Shown here in pieces: positions 5,127 through 8,725 of a DNA stretch of 8,725 nucleotides. Numbering within the stretch: the first letter of the stretch is position 1; each line of letters begins with the position of its first letter. A model generated the notes under the pieces. That model was not told the DNA's origin, made no database searches, and worked only from the letters and a program-made list of their open reading frames with translations. Both the position numbers and the translations under genes were made by a program. This DNA comes from Bacteroidetes bacterium CG23_combo_of_CG06-09_8_20_14_all_32_9 (GTDB lineage Bacteria > Bacteroidota > Bacteroidia > Bacteroidales > GWA2-32-17): the NCBI GenBank assembly GCA_002771395.1, contig PCSS01000151.1, positions 1-8,725 on the forward strand, given 5' to 3'.

Positions 5127-8100
5127 TTATTCTACTTTGGTTATTTGTAATAAAGTTGATACATTGTTTTCAATTTCTACGAAGTGAATATTATTTTGTT
5201 CCAATTTATCTAATAAATTAATTGAAACAGCAAGAGTTTGTGAGCCAATATACACTTTATGAGAGGTTACTGCTTGGTTAATAAAATCTTGTTTTTTAAT
5301 ATTAATCGAAATTTTATCGGTAACATTAAAACCACTTTCCTTACGAATATTTTGAATTCTGTTAACTAATTCGCGGGCTATTCCCTCTGATTTAAGTGCA
5401 TCTGTAATATTAATATCAAGTGCAATAGTGATAGCGCCTTCGTTAGCAACCAACCAACCGGGAATATCTTTAGAAAGAATTTCAACATCGGAAAGAGATA
5501 TTTCAAAAGATTGTCCTTCGGAATTGATTATAAACGTTCCGGTAGTTTCAAATTGTTGAATGTCTGCCTGTGTTAATGCTGAAATAGCCTTTGATACAAT
5601 TTTCATTGACTTTTGGAACTTTGGACCGAGAATTTTAAAATTGGGTTTAATTTTTTTAACAAGCATGTCGGTTGTATTATGCAGCAGTTCCATTTCTTTA
5701 ACATTTACCTCGGCAAGAATTAAGTCTTTAACAGCCAACAGTTTTTCGGCAAAATCTTCATTCAAAACCGGGAGCATTATTTTGCCAAGAGGTTGACGTA
5801 CTTTAATATTTACTTTGCGGCGAAGTGCCAAAACCATGGAAGTTACTTTTTGCGCAATATTCATTTTTTCTTCCAAAGATTTGTCTATCAGTTCTTCGCA
5901 GCAGGTTGGAAATTTTGATAAATGAACTGAACTGCTTTTATCTTTTTCCGAAATCTGATTCAAATCTCTGAATATTTTATCGGAATAGAAAGGTGCAATT
6001 GGACTTGCCAACTTTGAAATAGTTTCTAAGCAAGTATAAAGTGTTTGATATGCAGAAAGTTTATCGGTATTTTTTTCACTGCCCCAAAAACGTTTGCGAC
6101 TTAAACGAACATACCAATTACTTAAATTTTCAGAAACAAACTCTTGAATTGCCCTGCCTGCTTTAGTTGGCTCATAATTTCCGTAATCTTCATCTACTTC
6201 TTTAATTAATGAGTTGAGCAAAGAAATAATCCAACGGTCAATTTCAGGACGCATATTTATTTCTATTTCAGGTTCAATTCCTGTAAATTGGTCAATATTG
6301 GCATAAAGGGCAAAAAAAGAATATGTATTATATAAGGTACCGAAAAATTTCCGGCGAACTTCATCAATACTATCAGTATCAAATTTTAAATTATCCCATG
6401 GTTGAGTATTGGTAATCATGTACCAACGAACGGGGTCGGCTCCGTATTTTTCAATAGTTTCGAAAGGATCTACAACATTCCCAAGTCGTTTGGACATTTT
6501 ATTCCCCTTCTTGTCGAGTACTAACCCATTGGAAATAATATTTTTAAATGCTACCGAATCGAAAAGCATAACGGCAACAGCATGAAGTGTAAAAAACCAG
6601 CCACGTGTTTGGTCAACTCCTTCGGCGACAAAATCTGACGGGTAATATTCTGTAAAATCATTTGCGTGTTCAAATGGATAGTGCATTTGTGCATAAGGCA
6701 TTGAACCGGAATCAAACCAAACGTCAATTAGGTCGGGTTCGCGGTGCATTGGTTTACCAGTATCAGAAACTAATATAATTCTATCAACATAAGGACGATG
6801 TATATCAAATTTTGAATAATTTTCTTTTGAGAAATCATTTTCGTTGAAATCTGTAAGTGGATTTATATCCATAAAATTTGCTTTAACAGATTTTTCTATT
6901 TCGGCTTTTAACTCTGCCAAAGAACCTATACATTTTAGTTCCTTTTTATCATCAGAAACCCAGATGGGGAGAGGTGTTCCCCAAAATCTTGAGCGTGAAA
7001 GATTCCAATCAACTAAATTTTCGAGCCATTGGGCAAACCTGCCTGTTCCGGTTGACTGTGGCTTCCAGTTAATTGTTCTGTTCAACTCTAACATTCTATT
7101 TTTTAGGGCAGTAGTTTTAATAAACCATGAATCAAGGGGATAATACAAAATGGGTTTATCGGTTCGCCAGCAATGCGGATAAGAATGCTCATATTTTTCG
7201 ATTTTAAAGGCTTTATTTTCTTTTTTTAGCATAATGGCAATTTCAATGTCAACTGTTTCGGTTCCGGCAGGAATGGTTTCATCGTATTCATTTTTAACAA
7301 ATTTTCCGCTGAAACTTCCGCAACCTTCAATAAATTTTCCTTGCTTATCTACTAAAGTAAGTGAGCCTAATCCGTATTGTTTGGCTGTGCGAAAATCGTC
7401 GGCGCCAAAACTTGGCGCTATGTGAACTATTCCTGTTCCGTCTTGGGTTGTAACAAAGTCGCCGGTAACTACTTTAAAAGCATCACCATCGGCAGGCTGC
7501 TGCCATGCTATCAACTGCTCATAACGGATTCCAAATAATTGTTTTCCTGTATATTCTGCCAGAATTTTAAATGGAATATTTTTATCTCCATCTTTATAAC
7601 CGGCTAATTTAAGTTCAGCATTTTTTTCGTTGAAATAAGACGAAAACCTGTCTTTGGCAAGAATTACAGTTACCGGCTTAAATGTGTATTGATTAAATGT
7701 CCTGACTTTTAAATACTGAATATCTTTTCTTACTGCAAGAGCTGTGTTTGATGGAAGTGTCCATGGAGTAGTGGTCCAGGCAAGAAAAAATAATTCGGCA
7801 TCAGCATTTTCAAATAAAAATTCTGATTCTGCATTTCTAATTATCTTAAACTGGGCTACTGTAGAAGTGTCTTTCACATTTTTGTAACATCCTGTCTGAT
7901 TAAGTTCGTGTGTGCTCAGTCCGGTACCGGCTGCGGGTGAATACGGCTGAATAGAATACCCTTTATAAAGAAGTCCTTTTTTATAAAGTTGTTTTAAAAG
8001 CCACCAAAGAGTTTCAATATATTTGTTATCGCAGGTTATGTACGGGTCGCTCATATCAATCCAAAAACCCATTATTTTTGTAAGTTTTTCCCATTGGTCG

Positions 8101-8489
8101 GTATATTTCATTACATCTTTGCGGCAGGCGTTGTTGTAATCTTCAACCGAAATAGTTTTACCGATATTTTCTTTTGTAATTCCCAAGCTTTTCTCAACCT
8201 CAAGTTCAACAGGCAACCCGTGAGTATCCCAACCTGCTTTGCGGCGAACACGAAAACCTTTTAAAGTTTTATAACGGCAAAAAATATCTTTGATGGTACG
8301 GGCAATTACGTGATGGATGCCCGGCGTACCATTTGCCGATGGCGGTCCTTCGTAAAAAACAAAATCGGGACTACCCGAACGAATAGAAATACTTTTCTGA
8401 AAAGCCGATTCTTCGTGCCAGCATTTAAGTATTTCGACATTTATTTGCGAAAGATTAAACTGCTTATATTCATTAAACTTCTTTGCCAT
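5127..8489 (-). CDS. ileS: Isoleucyl-tRNA synthetase
   Basis: This class I synthetase charges tRNA-Ile in the cytoplasm. The protein has 1120 residues. The HIGH-type signature appears as PPSANGTPGIHH at about 49-60, and WDTHGLPVE follows at 87-95. The CP1 editing domain, which removes mischarged valine, shows TTTPWTLPSN at about 239-248 and GTGIVHIAPSFGADD at 351-365. The VWFDSGS element precedes the KMSKR loop at about 664-668. The anticodon-binding helical domain (RWIISLLNSL, then NLSNWYVRLSRKRFWG) comes next, followed by a long C-terminal region with no cysteines after a CC pair, so there is no C-terminal zinc finger. Length and motif form fit the eukaryote-like type of bacterial IleRS, which is often insensitive to mupirocin. 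The frame is open upstream to a TTG at 8546, but the ATG at 8489 gives the expected MAKKFNEYKQFNL start, and a strong promoter element lies inside the extension. It is the first gene of the probable ileS-dksA-lspA group. Confidence 0.97.
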   Translation of the reverse strand: MAKKFNEYKQFNLSQINVEILKCWHEESAFQKSISIRSGSPDFVFYEGPPSANGTPGIHHVIARTIKDIFCRYKTLKGFRVRRKAGWDTHGLPVELEVEKSLGITKENIGKTISVEDYNNACRKDVMKYTDQWEKLTKIMGFWIDMSDPYITCDNKYIETLWWLLKQLYKKGLLYKGYSIQPYSPAAGTGLSTHELNQTGCYKNVKDTSTVAQFKIIRNAESEFLFENADAELFFLAWTTTPWTLPSNTALAVRKDIQYLKVRTFNQYTFKPVTVILAKDRFSSYFNEKNAELKLAGYKDGDKNIPFKILAEYTGKQLFGIRYEQLIAWQQPADGDAFKVVTGDFVTTQDGTGIVHIAPSFGADDFRTAKQYGLGSLTLVDKQGKFIEGCGSFSGKFVKNEYDETIPAGTETVDIEIAIMLKKENKAFKIEKYEHSYPHCWRTDKPILYYPLDSWFIKTTALKNRMLELNRTINWKPQSTGTGRFAQWLENLVDWNLSRSRFWGTPLPIWVSDDKKELKCIGSLAELKAEIEKSVKANFMDINPLTDFNENDFSKENYSKFDIHRPYVDRIILVSDTGKPMHREPDLIDVWFDSGSMPYAQMHYPFEHANDFTEYYPSDFVAEGVDQTRGWFFTLHAVAVMLFDSVAFKNIISNGLVLDKKGNKMSKRLGNVVDPFETIEKYGADPVRWYMITNTQPWDNLKFDTDSIDEVRRKFFGTLYNTYSFFALYANIDQFTGIEPEIEINMRPEIDRWIISLLNSLIKEVDEDYGNYEPTKAGRAIQEFVSENLSNWYVRLSRKRFWGSEKNTDKLSAYQTLYTCLETISKLASPIAPFYSDKIFRDLNQISEKDKSSSVHLSKFPTCCEELIDKSLEEKMNIAQKVTSMVLALRRKVNIKVRQPLGKIMLPVLNEDFAEKLLAVKDLILAEVNVKEMELLHNTTDMLVKKIKPNFKILGPKFQKSMKIVSKAISALTQADIQQFETTGTFIINSEGQSFEISLSDVEILSKDIPGWLVANEGAITIALDINITDALKSEGIARELVNRIQNIRKESGFNVTDKISINIKKQDFINQAVTSHKVYIGSQTLAVSINLLDKLEQNNIHFVEIENNVSTLLQITKVE

Positions 8490-8518
8490 ATCAAATTCTG
8501 AATCCCTGAATATTTTTG

Positions 8519-8550
8519 CAAAGATACAAAATTTATAATTACCCAAGCAA
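8519..8550 (-). promoter_or_regulatory. Promoter of ileS
   Basis: On the - strand, TTG (8548-8550) is followed after 21 bases by TATCTTTG (8519-8526), a perfect TAnnTTTG continuing into CA, the most typical Bacteroidota -7 form. It lies 29 bases before the ATG at 8489. No T-box antiterminator sequence is visible in the short leader. Confidence 0.7.
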
Positions 8551-8574
8551 TTTTAAATTTATCTTGCAAAGTCG

Positions 8575-8593
8575 TTTACCCCCCGTTAAATAT
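8575..8593 (-). repeat. Dispersed intergenic motif, copy 3 (ATATTTAACGGGGGGTAAA)
   Basis: This reverse-strand copy of the AACGGGGTAAA word has two additional G's in the G run. It lies about 25 bases upstream of the -33 element of ileS, where an activator or repressor could bind. Confidence 0.5.
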
Positions 8594-8620
8594 CTTAGAA
8601 ATAAAGGAACTGAAAAAGCG

Positions 8621-8725
8621 GCAGTAAGCAGTGGGCAGTAAGCAGTGGGCAGTAAGCAGTGGGCAGTAAGCAGTGGGCAGTAAGCAGTGGGCAGTAAGCA
8701 GTGGGCAGTAAGCAGTAGGCAGAAC
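8621..8725. repeat. Tandem repeat: seven 14-bp units built of 7-bp half-units
   Basis: Seven consecutive copies of GCAGTAAGCAGTGG run from 8621 to 8718. The first six are identical and the seventh has GCAGTAG at its end; a degenerate GCAGAAC touches the right window edge, so the array may continue. Each unit is two heptamers of the form GCAGTRR. The array is intergenic, upstream of ileS, and has a much higher GC content than its surroundings. There are no unique spacers, so it is not CRISPR. The near-perfect identity suggests recent expansion by slippage. Confidence 0.95.

Noticed and set aside
5560..8501. Several + strand open frames of 60-100 codons opposite ileS
   Set aside because: All lie antisense to a fully conserved IleRS coding sequence and show no recognisable protein features.
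8490..8520. T-box leader for ileS
   Set aside because: The leader from the promoter to the ATG is only about 20-30 bases and lacks the conserved T-box antiterminator sequence.
8621..8725. CRISPR array
   Set aside because: The units are directly adjacent with no unique spacers, and no cas genes are present; it is a simple tandem repeat.

Overview
The window looks like a chromosomal segment from a member of the Bacteroidota, probably an uncultured Bacteroidales-like lineage. The DNA is AT-rich, and most starts lack a clear Shine-Dalgarno. Perfect or near-perfect TAnnTTTG (-7) elements with upstream TTTG/TTG (-33) elements occur. The protein forms also fit: a DksA/TraR-like protein with a degenerate zinc finger, a long LspA, a large IleRS without a C-terminal zinc finger, and two secreted/lipoprotein families I associate with this phylum.

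Left part, + strand (1-2288): the 3' two-thirds of a monofunctional aspartate kinase gene enters from the left edge. It is followed by a very AT-rich gene for a seven-transmembrane AraC-type regulator, broken by an in-frame TAG and a one-base frameshift in an A9 run. Directly against its end lies a stray 30-codon piece of groEL, then about 125 bases of unassigned sequence ending in a small hairpin. This stretch looks like a decaying or recombined accessory patch between two core regions.

Right part, - strand (2289-8725): transcription runs right to left through ileS, a dksA/traR-like gene, lspA, a lipoprotein of unknown function and a small secreted protein of unknown function. ileS and the dksA-like gene are 36 bases apart and probably share the ileS promoter. 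lspA follows a 276-base gap that carries an 11-bp tandem repeat and an inverted repeat. The lipoprotein gene has its own promoter candidate and is probably cotranscribed with the secreted-protein gene 23 bases downstream. LspA is the peptidase that would mature the neighbouring lipoprotein.

Non-coding structure is the most unusual part. There are two tandem arrays: 11-bp units before lspA, and 14-bp units made of two 7-mers far upstream of ileS. A GC-rich word, AACGGGGTAAA, occurs in three intergenic regions, and there is the groEL fragment. I see no convincing new multi-gene system. The best candidates for follow-up are the dispersed motif, the arrays, the groEL remnant and the uncharacterised lipoprotein/secreted-protein pair.
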